NCBI GenBank assembly: GCA_030737835.1
Contig: CM060857.1
Coordinates: forward strand, 1,934,716 to 1,998,715
Reading direction: 5' to 3'
Origin: Acorus gramineus
Lineage: Eukaryota; Streptophyta; Magnoliopsida; Acorales; Acoraceae
Length of the DNA stretch: 64,000 nucleotides
In this document: piece after piece, positions 25,041 through 36,492 of the stretch
Numbering within the stretch: the first letter of the stretch is position 1
How the letters are laid out: each line of letters opens with the position of its first letter
Position numbers and translations under genes: made by a program
Notes under the pieces: model-generated
The model's input: only the letters and a program-made list of their open reading frames with translations
The model's database searches: none
Told to the model about the DNA's origin: nothing

Positions 25041-26460
25041 ACCCATTTGGAAATAGGTTTGGACAATTTTTTGATTTGCAAGAATTTGTTTTTCCCAAAC
25101 CCGTTTCCAACCAGAAAAACTAGGGTCAAGAACTGCAGACAGATTTATGTGAAAAAATGTCCAAAACTTAAGTTTTTCAAAAGCTGTGGAAAGACAATTT
25201 CCTGCAAAATCAATTTTAAACACAACTTTTATCTAAAATGAGTTTTGAGGCAGAGTGCAACATTTTCCTTTGATAATCATTAGGATGAATTAGAAAGGTA
25301 ATCAGACCTTCTTGCGGAATGGGGTCACGGAAATCAGGGGAGTATTGGAGGCTAGATAAAAAGAGCCTTTAGCAACGCCTATTACCGACGGTCAACAGAA
25401 ATACCATGGCTAATATGAATCCAAAAACTAAATTTTACGATTAAGAGGAGTCTCACAGATGGCCAATGCCTGACCGTCGCTAATAACCTCATAGAATAAC
25501 CCCACAATAAAGGGTTGAGTATTAGCGATGGCCGTAAACGTCGTTGAAAGTGTCATTAACGACAGCCAAAACATGGCCGTCGCTATAGGTCTACCATTAA
25601 CTTAACGTGGTTTTTTTTTCTATATTACCGACTGATTTGACTGTCGCTGTTATCACCATTAGCGACGGCCAAATCCGGGCCATCGCTAATAGTGTGGGTT
25701 AAGAAAAAAAATTACGACGACTTTTTTTTTAACCCAACCTAACTATTGCCCACCCCAACCTCGCCCAATGTGAGGCCGCCTCTCCTCGATCTACCTCCTC
25801 CTCTCCCCGATAAGTCGCTGCGTCGCTTGGATCCACCTCTGCCTCGTCTAATCCGCCGCCCGGACCTCGTTCCAGCCCGCCCCTCTCTCGCCCGAGGCGC
25901 CACCACCTCTCCCCGATCCACCTCCACCTCGCCCCGATCCCCCGCCTCCTTGCCCCGATAGGCCGCCGCCTCGCTTGGATCCGCCTCTGCCTCGTCTAAT
26001 CCGCCGCCTGGACCTCGTTCCAGCCCGCCCCTCTCTCGCTCGATCCGCCGTCGCCTAATCCATAAGTTTGGGTTTGTTTTTTTCCAAGGTGAGTTTTGAC
26101 CAATTTATTAAAATTGATTTTAGGATTTAATTTGTGGGATTTCATCTAGGTTTTGTCTTCTCTATTTTTTTTGGGTGAATTCTTATTATTGGGATTTCTG
26201 TTATATGAATTGTTCATAATATATATATTAGTACTAAAAGAGGATGAAAGATTGTAAGACAGAACCTAGCTAGAGTTTTATCATAGATTGAAAATGGAGA
26301 GATTTAAAAACAAAATGGACAATGGAAAAGGAAAACAATGAAGGCTGGGTACACAACTTCTTTTTGTCTTCTCTCATTTCACTAATGTATTTTATCTATT
26401 GCATACTATTTACATCACCTTATCTTTTGTATATGTGTGAGTTTTGATTTTTATTTAGGT

Positions 26461-27823
26461 TCCACTAGTGTGAGGAGGAGGAGAAAGACTAGAAGCATAG
26501 TTCTACGATAGGGAGAGAGATTGCATGTTGAATGGAATGAACATGGACAAGCAATTGGAGATACTGGAGCTCGATTTACAAACACATTAGGAGCGACATT
26601 TAGAAATAGTGAACTCCCCTTAAATATTAAAAAATAGACAAACATACCTGAGGAGACAAAAGAAAGATTATGGAAGATAATTCAGGTTAAAAAAATTGTT
26701 GGTTCATTTTTGTCTATTAGTTTTTCAATATAATTTTGACTTATTGCATTATAATGCAAATTTGTTCATATCTTTCAGGAAATCTTTAATGTAGGGGAGG
26801 ATAGGAAGAGTTGGGTTCTACAATCAATGTCTATTAAATACAAAGAATGGAGAAGTAATTTGAAAGAAAAATTTTATAAGCCATTTGACTCTGATGCTCA
26901 CTGTTTGGCAAGGAAGCCTCCTAATGTTTCTGATAGTGATTGGACTTGGGTTGTGCAATATTGGAGTACTCCGGAAGCTCAAGTAATTTTTTTTTGAGTT
27001 TACCATATTCTTTAAAAATGTACTTGTAATATCTTATTGTTGATGTTTACCACATTTTTTTTGAGTTTACCACATTCTATAAAAATGTACTTGCAATATC
27101 AGCTAAAAATAGTCAGAATCGAAACAAACAAAAAATAAAGCATATCGGGGGGACAAAGAGCTTTGCTCGATATAGAGATGAAGAGGTGATATACATGAAG
27201 TCTGTTTTATTTGAAATTTTCAATATATTTATATGCTAACTTTATGTGTGACAATAGAAAAAAGCGAGGATGGATGGTAATGTACCTACACGCGCTGAGC
27301 TTTTTGCAATCACCCATACAAAAAAAGATGGGTCGCCATCAGATCCGCACTTCGCAGAAATTATGGTATAGTTTATATCTTAAAAAAGAACTCATTTCTG
27401 TATGTATATATGAGTATCATTTTATGATAATAAGTTGTGACTAATTTTGATATTTTTAATATAAAGTCACGTTTTAGGGAGATAACCTCAACGCAAGAGT
27501 CAAGCTCCACTATGGGCGATGACATATACACCACCGTTATGGGGCCAGAGCGACATGGACGAGTGCGTGGATCTGGATTAGGACCGACGCCTACCACTGT
27601 ATTTGGACGGTCATCAAATCAATCACAAGGTAGTTATTCAGATGTATGCTCTCAATTATATGACATGCGTAGTCAAATGGAGGACTTATGTAAGTCACAT
27701 GAGGAGAAAGAGAGGTCACGTGATGAGAGAGAAAGAGGCCTTGAGCATCAACTTGAAGAAATGAAGAGAAATATGGAGCAGATGCAGAATTTCATACAAC
27801 ACATAATGCCCAACCCACATTAA
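26461..27823 (+). pseudogene. CACTA-associated Transposase_24-type (Ptta/En/Spm) gene, broken
   Basis: Exon-like blocks on the plus strand read in order. First, about 26461-26686, RRRKTRS, then VEWNEHGQAIGD, SELPLNIKK, a stop where the family has Trp, then PEETKERLWKIIQ. Then 26779-26981, EIFNVGEDRKSWVLQS..KYKEWRSNLK and PNVSDSDWTWVVQYW. Then about 27101-27186, KNSQNRNKQ..HIGGTKSFARYRDEE; about 27256-27365, PTRAELFAITHTKKDG; and a last exon to 27823 with a charged coiled coil. The order and motifs match the plant Transposase_24 family found in CACTA elements. At least two in-frame stops in the first block (near 26510 and 26635) show decay. It probably encoded the accessory DNA-binding protein rather than the catalytic transposase, which I do not see. 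Confidence 0.75.
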
Positions 27824-28102
27824 CTTGGTAAGTGTAATTTTCTATTGTTTTGATATTGAACACACTATCCATTACTTAATTATATTTTAATATATGCAAT
27901 GCTTTTTATAGAGGGATGAAGCATGATCAAATCGTCCACGGAAAGTCAACATCGGAGGAGACTTGCGAGGAAGTGGAGGCTCAAACGAAAAGGATTATTT
28001 AAGAAAAAAACTTCTATGGAGAGTTTGTTTTTCATTAGAATTGCAAGGAATATTTTGATGTTAGCTATGTTATATTTTGAATTACGAAGATGTTTTATTT
28101 AA

Positions 28103-28768
28103 GGGTTAAAGACTTCTGAGTCTCTATAAACATCTATACACCCATGTAAGTACTTGTAAACTTGGGGTAGGACAATTACATCCCTAGAAACACAGAAAAT
28201 GTCTAATTCATCCCTATTGTTAAATCATTTTTAACCTATCATAGTTAAAATTAACCATATGTGTGATTTTACTATTATACTCTCCACAATGCATAACATG
28301 ATGATTAACATGAGCTTTTTAACTTATGTAATCACCTCATCAAAATGTAAAATAAAAAATCTAAGTAATATCTATAGTATATTAAATACAATACATAAAT
28401 AAAATCATCTTCATAATTACAATTGTTTGAACTAGGAGCAAAAAAATAATAATAATGGAGTAGTATGCAACAATAACGTCAAAATCTGCAAAAGCAAAAA
28501 AAAAGTGAAAATGAGTTTGATCAAGGGCAAAATGGTCATTTAAAATGATATATATGTTTTTTCTATTTTTTCAGTGATTAATATGAGTGTTTAATTTCAC
28601 ACAGATGGAATATTATGAGAATATATCGTCAAATTGGATAAAAAAATTAACCCATGGACTAAATTGACTTATCATAACAGTTTAAAGGACCTGTATGTCC
28701 GACTCCAAATTTGCAAGGGCTTATATGGGTTTATGGATGTTTAACGAGGACTCAAATGTCTTTAACCC
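28103..28768. mobile_element. Mutator-type MITE nested in the CACTA element, perfect 9-bp TSD
   Basis: The element begins GGGTTAAAGAC and ends GTCTTTAACCC. It is flanked by TTTATTTAA on both sides (28094-28102 and 28769-28777), a perfect 9-bp target duplication. The inverted termini extend about 60 bases (left CTATAAACATCTATACACCC against the complement of the right end). The 666-base interior is A/T-rich with no reading frame. A 9-bp duplication and long termini are diagnostic of Mutator-like elements. Confidence 0.9.
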
Positions 28769-29574
28769 TTTATTTAAACTTTAGTGAATTCAAGAATTGT
28801 TAAATTTGTGATTGTGAATGAAATATCTAGGAGATGGAAATTGTTGAATGACTTTTGAATTATTCAGGTACAAATTTTGATAAAAATCAGTAAATAAATA
28901 AAAAACAAAAAAATAACAACATTAGCGACAGCCGATGGCCGTCGGTAAAGACATGGTCAATCCGTTGACAAAAAAATTATATAACAGGCACGGATTATTA
29001 GCGACAGCCACTGACCATCGCTAAAAATACTAATGATTAACTATGGTTAATCTGGTGGTAATTTTGTTTGCCTTATTAGTGAAGGCCGTGGCCATCGGTG
29101 TATCTTTTAGCGATGAGACTTTTAGCGACGACTTCCAACGGTCAGTCTGGCCGTCGGTAAATATATTAGCGACAACATTTATACTCTTTAGCGACGACCG
29201 CGGCCGTCGGTAAAGATGCTTTTTCTTGTAGTGGCTCTCAACTTCCTAGTGATGATCAACACAGCAGCACTAGATGCTGGACAACCTGATGTGTGGGAAA
29301 CACAAAAACTAACAGTTAACATAAAAATCGTTGAATCATAATTCAAACCAAGATTAAAGTTACCGCATTCACGCATTTTATATTCTGCATCTAAATTGTA
29401 GAAAGGAAAAGTTAGCATTGCATATCGGATATGTGAAAATGAGCATCACTCTATCTTCAGTTAATAGAATCCCTCACAACAATCAATATATAGCACACTA
29501 ATCAATACCTTAGTTTAGTCCAATAAGACTTTTTTGAACAATTATTACTGTAGTCATTTTAACAACCTCCGCTG

Positions 29575-30140
29575 ATGTATCAAAACAAGGTGTTGACGAA
29601 ATCACAATTGGCTCGCTGGGTCCTCAACATAGAAAGAATGTGTAGATTTCTCGGTCCTTTTATTCTCGTGGTGGTTTGGTCCATATTTAGGAACCACTCC
29701 ATCTTTAGGGGTAGTATCCTCCATTTGGAGAATATTTGCAAGTCTATGTTTAGATTCATTGGGGAATGAGGGAAATTTTGTGTGGGTGTGAACGCGGTGG
29801 TGGCGATCTAGGGTGGTCATTTGGTCATTCATGGGTAGCTTTATTGTGGATGTTGGTATGAGTGCACTCTAAGTAGATTTCTCTTTTATGGACGGTTCAT
29901 CGTACTGGTCCGTGTGTATGCTTTGTTCAATTTTGTTTGCTTTGTTTTCCATGATTTGGCTTTCCATCTTATATTCCACAAAGACCTACCATTTTCATAA
30001 ATTAAAAAAATATTTTGATTTTCTTCAAAAAAATATAAGATACTTCTCTAATAAAATATATGTTTTATAAAAATAAAAATAAAAATAAAAAAGAAACTTG
30101 AATTAATTTATTTTTCTGACTTAGTGCATGATAGGTTAGA
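29575..30140 (+). mobile_element. Probable LINE 3' fragment
   Basis: The plus strand has a short frame ending VVWSIFRNHSIFRG, like the W.IW.ERN.RIF segment just before the RNase H domain of plant LINEs. Non-coding text follows and then A-rich tracts (AAATAAAAATAAAAA near 30070). There is no intact domain and no target duplication that I can define, so this is weak. Confidence 0.3.
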
Positions 30141-30335
30141 GGAATTGGCTTTCCATCTTATATTCCACAAAGGCCTACCATTTTCATAGATAAAAAAAAT
30201 ATTTTGATTTTCTTCAAAAAATATAAGATACTTCTCTAATAAAATATATGTTTTATAAAAATAAAAATAAAAATAAAAATAAAAAAGAAACTTGAATTAA
30301 TTTATTTTTCTGACTTAGTGCATAGTAGGTTTGAG
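29956..30335. repeat. Two-copy tandem duplication, 189-bp unit
   Basis: The block starting TTGGCTTTCCATCTTATATT at 29956 is repeated from 30145. Differences are few: AAGACC/AAGGCC, AAATTA/AGATAA and one extra AAAATA unit in the tail. Each copy ends in (AAAAT)n then TGACTTAGTGCAT. Confidence 0.9.
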
Positions 30336-30719
30336 GAAAGTGATGGGAGAATCAATGTCCTTCAAATAAAATATTAGTCAGTGAATGTGATTCTTAAAGA
30401 GTGGAAACTCATGTGATTCTTAAAGAGTGGAAACATCTATGAACTTCTTACTTGTACAATGTTTGGTCTTTTTTTTTTAAATAAGTAGATATTTGTTACC
30501 CGATTTTATTTCTGAATTCGAATTACAAACTTTAAAATGAGGAAGAAATGTTTGGTCTATTAAGGATGATAAATGGAGGTTCATATAAAAGCTGATTTTC
30601 AATAAAATACATTGCAATGTCAGTGGGGACATTGTTTTAATAATCATCACAGTATCAGTCACTCCTACTGGCACTTTGTGAATTGTGATCCAGGTTTTCC
30701 CATGACCTGCTTTCAGCTA

Positions 30720-30924
30720 GTCTGCAATATATATATATGAACTGACTAGATGTGTGATAAGATCTAGTCAACTAGACGTCATCTCAAAATAGAAATATAT
30801 AGTTCCTAGTATGTTTTTAATTTTTTGAATAAATATTTAAATGTATTTACCAAAAATAAAGTATTCATAAAATATATTATTCATATATGATATATCATGC
30901 GCTTTTGCATGGGCATTAAACTAG
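30720..30924 (+). mobile_element. Candidate short Helitron (3' terminus)
   Basis: The right end CATGC-GCTTTT-GCATG followed by GGCATTAAACTAG and then T at 30925 has the hairpin and CTAG of a Helitron 3' terminus. The left limit is a guess at TCTGCAATATATAT (30720), which is preceded by G, not A. Only the 3' end is supported. Confidence 0.3.
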
Positions 30925-31755
30925 TAGGGCTCATTTGGGGTGTTTATTCGCTCCTGACAGTTATACTGGGATAGATAACAATCCATACAGAATAAACAAA
31001 TTTTTGTTTGGTTGTTTTTTTTTTTTTGTTTTTTCACATTAAGAAACATTAAATGGAGTTTTTGTTGTTTGGTTCATACTAGATAAACTATACATAAGTA
31101 ATTGATAAGACTTGAATAATGAATTATTATTTTCAAAATGTCAATTTAGCCTTGAGAATACAAGTTTGTGTTTGGTGTAATTGATATATATAAATCAATT
31201 CATGATGTGTGTCATTAAATCTGGAATGTCCATCTTATGTAATAATTTATGGTGGACTTTTACATATAAACAAAATTAACCATTTAAGCTAATCAAATGT
31301 ATGTGCATTAATTATTCCAATAATTCTTCAATTTAATTAAAAAAACATAAACTATCCCAGCAATAATAATATGTTAATTAAATTATTAACCGTAAATATT
31401 GGTTCAACTAGATTAACCAAGTAAATAAATACTTGTTATACATGGGTAAATTTAATTGAACAATAGGTGTTATACGTATTTACATATAACTTATAAATAT
31501 TTGTAAGAATATACGGCTTCGTGTATTTTATATTAAAATTAACCAAGTCAATTGTATACATTATTATTTGAAAATATACGATAAAATGAATTCCGACATT
31601 TACAAGGTCACGCTAACTAAAAAATTTAACCAAACAACTGACATCTTAGTTGATGTACATGTACATTATAGTAACCTAATAAGTTGGTAATAATTCACAT
31701 ATGGTTGGGTTGTGTAAATTGATGTGAGAAATATTTTTCATAATTAATGACACTG

Positions 31756-32215
31756 AGCTCCCATTTGGATACATAATATGACTTATTGTTTTAGTATATA
31801 ATTATTTCGGCATAAATGAGTATAAATAAGGATAAAATTATTTTGTGTTTGACTGTGCTTTGAATTATTCTCGTTGGGAAACGTAATAATATAATAATTT
31901 TTTTGTTGTTTAGGTAAAATGTGAATAAAGTATGGAAAATGATTTATAAAAGGTAAAAAAATAATGATAGTTGATTTGACAGGTGATTTATTAGAGGTGG
32001 TGATAGTTGATTTGATAGTGGACCACATATTCTTTGGGTGGGATAACCTGTAATAACTTTAATTGCAAAGGTTGATTGGAATTCATATACTACTTTATAC
32101 CAGTTTATTTTGACATAGTTTATCCCTGAGTATTCTTTGCATCCAAACAACCAAAATCACATATTCTGGTTTATTCTCACTTATTCCATAGGTTATTCTA
32201 TATCCAAACGGGGGC
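31756..32215. repeat. MITE-like family B, copy 2
   Basis: Begins GCTCCCATTTGGATA and ends TATCCAAACGGGGGC, an inverted pair of about 15 bases. The interior is collinear with 9623-10030. It is flanked by TGA on both sides, a possible 3-bp target duplication as in PIF/Harbinger elements, but three bases prove little. No reading frame. Confidence 0.65.
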
Positions 32216-32398
32216 TGAGAGATATTCTGATAAGCAATTCTAACATTTTTTAGAATAATTATAAAATTTATCATAGTTTATTCAAACATAGCTATCAGGG
32301 TTTGTCCGAATAAAATAAACTACAAATAGCTATTATCTACTATTCACTCATATTCTGTATTTGCTCTTTACCCCAAATGGGGTGGGGGTGGGAGAGGG

Positions 32399-33228
32399 TA
32401 GGGATGGCAATGAGATGGGTTTGATGAAACTCAAACTTAAACCCGCTAATAAAATCATGTCTCAAATCCGTGACGGGTTTTACTTTCCCGTCCTAAACCC
32501 GTCCCAACAAGCACGTAAAAAATCCGAACCCGCCCCGCCCCGCCACATCCCATTTAGGTCGGGTTGGATCGGGTCAGGTTGGACTAAAACGGGTTTGAAA
32601 AAAATATGAAAGCATATTTTAATATACTATATAACATATAAAATAAGGAATAAAAAAAATATAAGCATTCATCCACTAAAAAAAGCAATATGACATAAGC
32701 TCCCTTCATATCTCTTTAAACATAAACCACATCTCAAATAAAATTGTTTTCAATCTACTAAAAAGTACAACATTGCAAGAATTGCTGAGGATTGGTGGTG
32801 AGTGGTGAGGGAATAAATCAATAAAGGGTGAAAAATGTGAAACAGTGGGAGGGGGAGGGTGAGGGTTTTGGTCTTGCTGTCTCAGGCTCTTGGCTGGTCA
32901 ATAGGTAGGTTTAGGTTATTAATTACTCATTATTCATTATTTTATTTTATTTTTTTCTTTTATGAAAAATCAAACGTTGATTTGTTCATTATTATTCATT
33001 ATTCAAATTCAAATTTCAAAAAAGTTTTATCATCCAAGTGAATAAGTGAATGCTTTTTTATTTTACATTTTGGGAATGTCAAAAGACATTGACAAAATAT
33101 GTGATTATTATATTAAATATATATTTATATTAATATTAATTTACAACCGGGGCGGGTTCGAAACGGGTTTTGCTAAGTGAACCCACTTTCTATCCCAAAC
33201 TCGTCGGGTTTCATTTTATACCTCCCAA
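32399..33228. mobile_element. Non-autonomous element with GGGATGGCAAT terminus (hAT-like)
   Basis: The left end TAGGGATGGCAATGAGATGG and the following CCCG-rich blocks (AACCCGCTAATA, CGGGTTTTACTTTCCCG, CCGCCCCGCC) are typical of a widespread plant hAT-like non-autonomous type. The right end (CTCGTCGGGTTTCATTTTATA, then CCTCCC near 33228) is an imperfect inverted version. The middle is A/T-rich and has no transposase. The target duplication is not clear. Confidence 0.45.
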
Positions 33229-33703
33229 ACGATTTAAACAGAAAAAAGAAAAAGAAAAAAAAGAAGAGGAAGGCTAATGCCTGCTTCGCAAAACTAATGA
33301 GCATATCAAGAGGTATATATGCCTGTCGTCACGACGGTAAAATTTGAAATACAGCTTCCCTTTATGTTCAATATCCGTAATAATTTAGCGATGAACAGAA
33401 AAAAAAATCCCTACAAGAAGATTTCTATTTTCGTGTGGCTTCTTTGGGATCCTGTTTCGGAGGAGTCTCAGATTATTAAGAATTTAGCCCATAATAAAAT
33501 TGTTTTCATCTCGTCATGTTCTCGTATTGGAATCATGATTTTCAAAATAAAAAAAGAAAAAAAACAAACAAACTAATGTAATTTCCCTGAGTGACTTGAG
33601 GGGTAGTTTACAAGTTTATTACAAAAGAATATGTTAAATCCTTATTTAAAATCACAATAAAGAATATATAATTATTGAAGAAAACCACACTTTGGTCTTC
33701 ATC

Positions 33704-34432
33704 TCAAATTTGGTCTCCTTCCTTGCACATGTTCTTCACAATGAAGTCAGAAGCATCTGTTATGAGATCCGACCAATTCCTGCAAATTAGTTAACGCCGC
33801 ATTAGTTTAATTAAATGAATAGTTAATATGAAGAAGAAGAAATATTGCAAGAGCATGCATGCATTTGTGTGAATATTCAACATGTATATATATATGCTTA
33901 ATTACCCGTCGAGGGAGTTGTAGGAGAGGCCGACGGTGTGTCTGACTTCACGCAGGGCCCTCCGGAAGCGCTCGGCCTCATCGGGAGGGCAGGTCTTGTC
34001 ATCCTCAAAACGTAGGTCGGAGGGGTTGATGTCACAGAAGATGGGGATGATCTTCTTGTTGTTCTCTACCATGAGAGCCAGCTCGTGGAGACAGAAGTAG
34101 GACTCGCAGTAGCGGGGGGAGAAGATGGCCACCCCTACCTTGCAATGGACTATGGCTCCGTTGATGGTCTCGATCATCTTGTCACCAGGCTCCATCGTCT
34201 TCGCGTCTAAGAAGGGCCGCATCTTCATCTGTACCAGCCGGTCGTAAAGCAGACCCGCCACCGTCCGCTTTGTATCAACCCCTCTGTGGTTTATGAATAC
34301 ATCGCACCACCTCCTCATCAGATGATGATGATTATTCATCATCATATTACTCGTCGGAGTTGGAACTGCAGCTGATCCGTGATTATAAGACATCACCCTG
34401 GTGGTCAGCTCCTTGAGGATTGAACGCGCCAT
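33704..34432 (-). CDS. TIR-only protein (Toll/interleukin-1 receptor-like), putative NADase of plant immunity
   Basis: Two minus-strand exons, 33906-34432 and 33704-33779, join in phase (GG/G glycine codon) to give 200 residues. The start at 34432 (MARSILKE) is the only in-frame ATG before the domain; the frame is open further upstream, but only from a GTG. The TIR domain covers about residues 42-190: CDVFINHRGVDTKRT (first strand and alpha-A), FLDAKTMEPGD (BB loop region), VAIFSPRYCESYFCLHEL with the expected catalytic glutamate at 117, then IPIFCDINPSDLR and NWSDLITDASDF. There is no NB-ARC or LRR, so it is a TIR-only protein like those conserved across angiosperms including monocots. Plant TIRs cleave NAD+ to signalling nucleotides that act through EDS1; for this protein that is inferred. 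It looks intact. Confidence 0.92.
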
Positions 34433-34605
34433 ATAAAAAGAAAATATATATATATATTGCGGGATCGATCGATCAGTGTAATGTGTGTACACAATTCGAT
34501 CACCAAAGAAATGTTGACAAGATCTCACGCTGTATGGCCGTTTCCCTTTAGCTTCTCTAATATGCCCCGTAGCTCTTTTGAGCTTCCGGGATGATGTTGT
34601 TGATG

Positions 34606-34620
34606 TTATTGGTAGAGCAT
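34606..34620 (-). promoter_or_regulatory. Short upstream open reading frame in the TIR-only gene leader
   Basis: ATG at 34620 is followed by three codons and TAA. It lies between the TATA-like sequence and the main start at 34432, in another frame, and would be the first ATG met by scanning ribosomes if the transcript starts near 34630. A minimal uORF of this sort could damp translation; that is inference. Confidence 0.4.
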
Positions 34621-34656
34621 ACACACAACATTAATTTTGATATGTATGTATTGATG

Positions 34657-34672
34657 TGTATATATATAGAGA
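34657..34672 (-). promoter_or_regulatory. TATA-like element of the TIR-only gene
   Basis: Read on the minus strand it is CTCTATATATATACAC, about 230 bases upstream of the start codon. No other strong TATA box is nearer except a (TA)n tract at about 34442-34457. Confidence 0.4.
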
Positions 34673-36492
34673 CAAAGAGGGGGGTCGTGGCTTAATCAAC
34701 TGTAAATAGCACGGAACCGTCTAATCGAGGATTTTGATTTTCAACGACGTCCTTGAATTAATAAAGACCGATATTGGTAAGTGGGACTAGGTTGATCGTT
34801 ACGTTGAAAACAAAATAAAAATGCAAAAATCCCTTTTCTACGGAAAAAAGCCCTACAGTTTGAATTCGTCGAATGTTTAAAATTCCTTGTCAAATATTTT
34901 ATATTCGTGCCCTTCAAAGACGCACAGGCAAGCATACATAGTGAAGCTTCGCCCATTGAGGCCATGATATATATATTAAGTATTAACCAACATGCAAAAA
35001 AAAAATTATATCAATGCTTTCTTGGCTTTGAACAAAGAAAGGATTGATATTGATATATGTTACGTGTCCAATACCGTTAATTGTGTTTTTGACCTTTTCA
35101 AATATCATTGCTTTCTTGGCTTTGAGCAAACTCCTTATATCAATATTGTAAAAATTTTAAGATGAGAATATTGGAGTGATGGCCAGGCACGGCCGCGTTC
35201 TAATCGGTTAGATAACTCTTCCTAACCGGGAGGTCCACCTTTTATTTTTATTTATTTTTGTTACTCGTCTACTGGAGAATTGTGCAACGGTTTCATTAAA
35301 GAAAAAGTAGTAGCAATTTAATTTTTTTTTTTAATATTTAAATGAATTGTGATACACTCAATCTGTTTTATAGTTTCATTTGTAACTTTATACAATGCTA
35401 TCACAATATATGAATGAGGTTACATTCTTTTTTTATTTTTTATTAAAAAATATATAATTATATCTTAAATGGATGAATGTATATATTTTATTATTATTTT
35501 TTAAAGGGAAATCCCGTGAGCGCCGCACACGGTACAATAGGCCCAGTCATCCGACAGGATTTTCCACTTTAATTGCTTGGGCCCTGCGAAGCTACTTTGT
35601 CTCCTTCTGTCCAAACATTGCTTGCGTCCCAGTTCACAGCGCTTTCAGATCATCTGAAACTAGTAAAACAAACATTCTCCGGTTTGGACTAATTTGCTCA
35701 AGACCATTTCCAAGTGCAACGTCTTTCTAGTCCGAATCTTTGATTATTTTTCTCCTTGTTTGAACCATGTTTATAATTCTCTTTCATCTCCTGCTTGTAC
35801 TTGAACCTATGCTATGAATAAAGGGCTCAACATCAGAAAGTAAATGATGGAAAAACTTTCATTTTTTTAGGTGCCTTACCTCTTAAGAAAGCATCGTTAA
35901 ATTGGAACATGTCCAATAGTAAAGTTCAGATGAAGACAGGAATTGATGAAAATATATTTTAATGGACTAATGTATATTTTTTTTAAAAAAAGGAAAACTG
36001 GTGAGGGCTGCACATGGGACAATAGACCTAGTCATCCGGCATCTGATTTTCCACTTTATTAATTTCTTAATAATGAGGCCCTGCGATGCTATTGTCTCCT
36101 TCTGTCCAAACATGCACGCATCCCAGTTCACAGTAGCTCTTTCAGATCATCTGAAATTAGTAAACCAAACATTCTCCCGTTTGGACTAATCTGCTAAGAC
36201 CAGTTCCAAGTGCAACATCTTCCGAATCTTTGATTATTTCTCTCCTTGTTTAAACCATTTCATGATCTCCTGCTTGTACTTGAACCTGTGCTATGAATAA
36301 AGAGCTCAACATCAGAAAGTAAATGATAGAAAAACCTTCATTTCTTTAGGTGCCTCATAAGAAAGCATCGTCTGTTACATTGGAACAGGTCTCATAGTAA
36401 AGTTCATATGAACACAGCAAATGACAAAAACATCTCTGTCTTGCTGAACATCAGAGAGGAAGATATTATACAGATAAGCTATGCAATGACTC
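34673..36492. other. Spacer between the TIR gene and the ELMO gene 3' end
   Basis: A short block at about 35177-35235 (GTTCTAATCGGTTAGATAAC, then CTAACCGGGAGGTCC) forms a 7-bp stem and is faintly tRNA/SINE-like. It is not a tRNA gene. The right half is the duplicated ELMO 3' flank described separately. No gene is seen. Confidence 0.4.
35490..36425 (-). repeat. Duplicated 3' flank of the ELMO gene, about 480-bp unit
   Basis: The block at about 35505-35945 is repeated, with many substitutions and small indels, at about 35990-36420. Shared blocks include GTCTCCTTCTGTCCAAACAT, TTTCAGATCATCTGAAA, CTCCTGCTTGTACTTGAACC and GAATAAAG.GCTCAACATCAG, which lie 480 bases apart. The right copy ends about 70 bases from the ELMO stop codon, so it is the probable 3' untranslated region and the left copy its duplicate. 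Confidence 0.85.

Larger units (their letters stand above)
21487..25349. other. Upstream of ABCG and repeat-rich spacer
   Basis: The first few hundred bases are the promoter side of the minus-strand ABCG gene, with a pyrimidine/purine-rich stretch near 21620 and 21755-21790. From 22080 on it is A/T-rich and without genes. It contains the tandem repeat at 23340-23690, a partial family-B-like MITE at about 24395-24760 and a family-A-like copy at 24805-25040 with a (CA)n tract. A CTAG following AACGTGCGTGTATTTAA near 24285 resembles a Helitron 3' end, but the hairpin is weak. Confidence 0.4.
25350..29233 (+). mobile_element. CACTA (En/Spm) DNA transposon, decayed
   Basis: The right end is TTTTTCTTGTAGTG at 29220-29233, the complement of the CACTACAAGAAAA terminus of plant CACTA elements. 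The left end near 25350 is mutated (GCTAGATAAAAAGAGCC) but aligns with it. Both subterminal regions carry many direct and inverted copies of TTAGCGACGGCC-like motifs (25365-25690 and 28920-29215), the usual transposase-binding repeats. Inside are a G/C-rich leader with an internal 146-bp duplication (about 25809-26045) and a broken transposase-type gene. A MITE is nested at 28103-28768. A 3-bp target duplication cannot be confirmed because the left end is eroded. Confidence 0.85.
29234..33703. other. Repeat-filled spacer between the CACTA element and the TIR gene
   Basis: No host gene is supported. It holds a probable LINE 3' fragment (29575-30140), a 189-bp tandem duplication (29956-30335), a possible small Helitron end (30924), a family-B MITE (31756-32215) and a hAT-like element (32399-33228). 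The remainder is A/T-rich. Confidence 0.45.

Noticed and set aside
34433..34624. N-terminal extension of the TIR-only protein by 64 residues
   Set aside because: The open frame upstream of 34432 starts only at a GTG; there is no in-frame ATG, and the ATG at 34620 is in another frame and stops after three more codons.
34741..34965. Minus-strand frame of 74 residues starting with an ATG
   Set aside because: No recognisable domain, ordinary A/T-rich context and no other support; most likely chance.
35177..35235. tRNA-like or SINE-like segment with a 7-bp stem
   Set aside because: No acceptor stem, no proper B box and no poly-A or repeat copies in the window.
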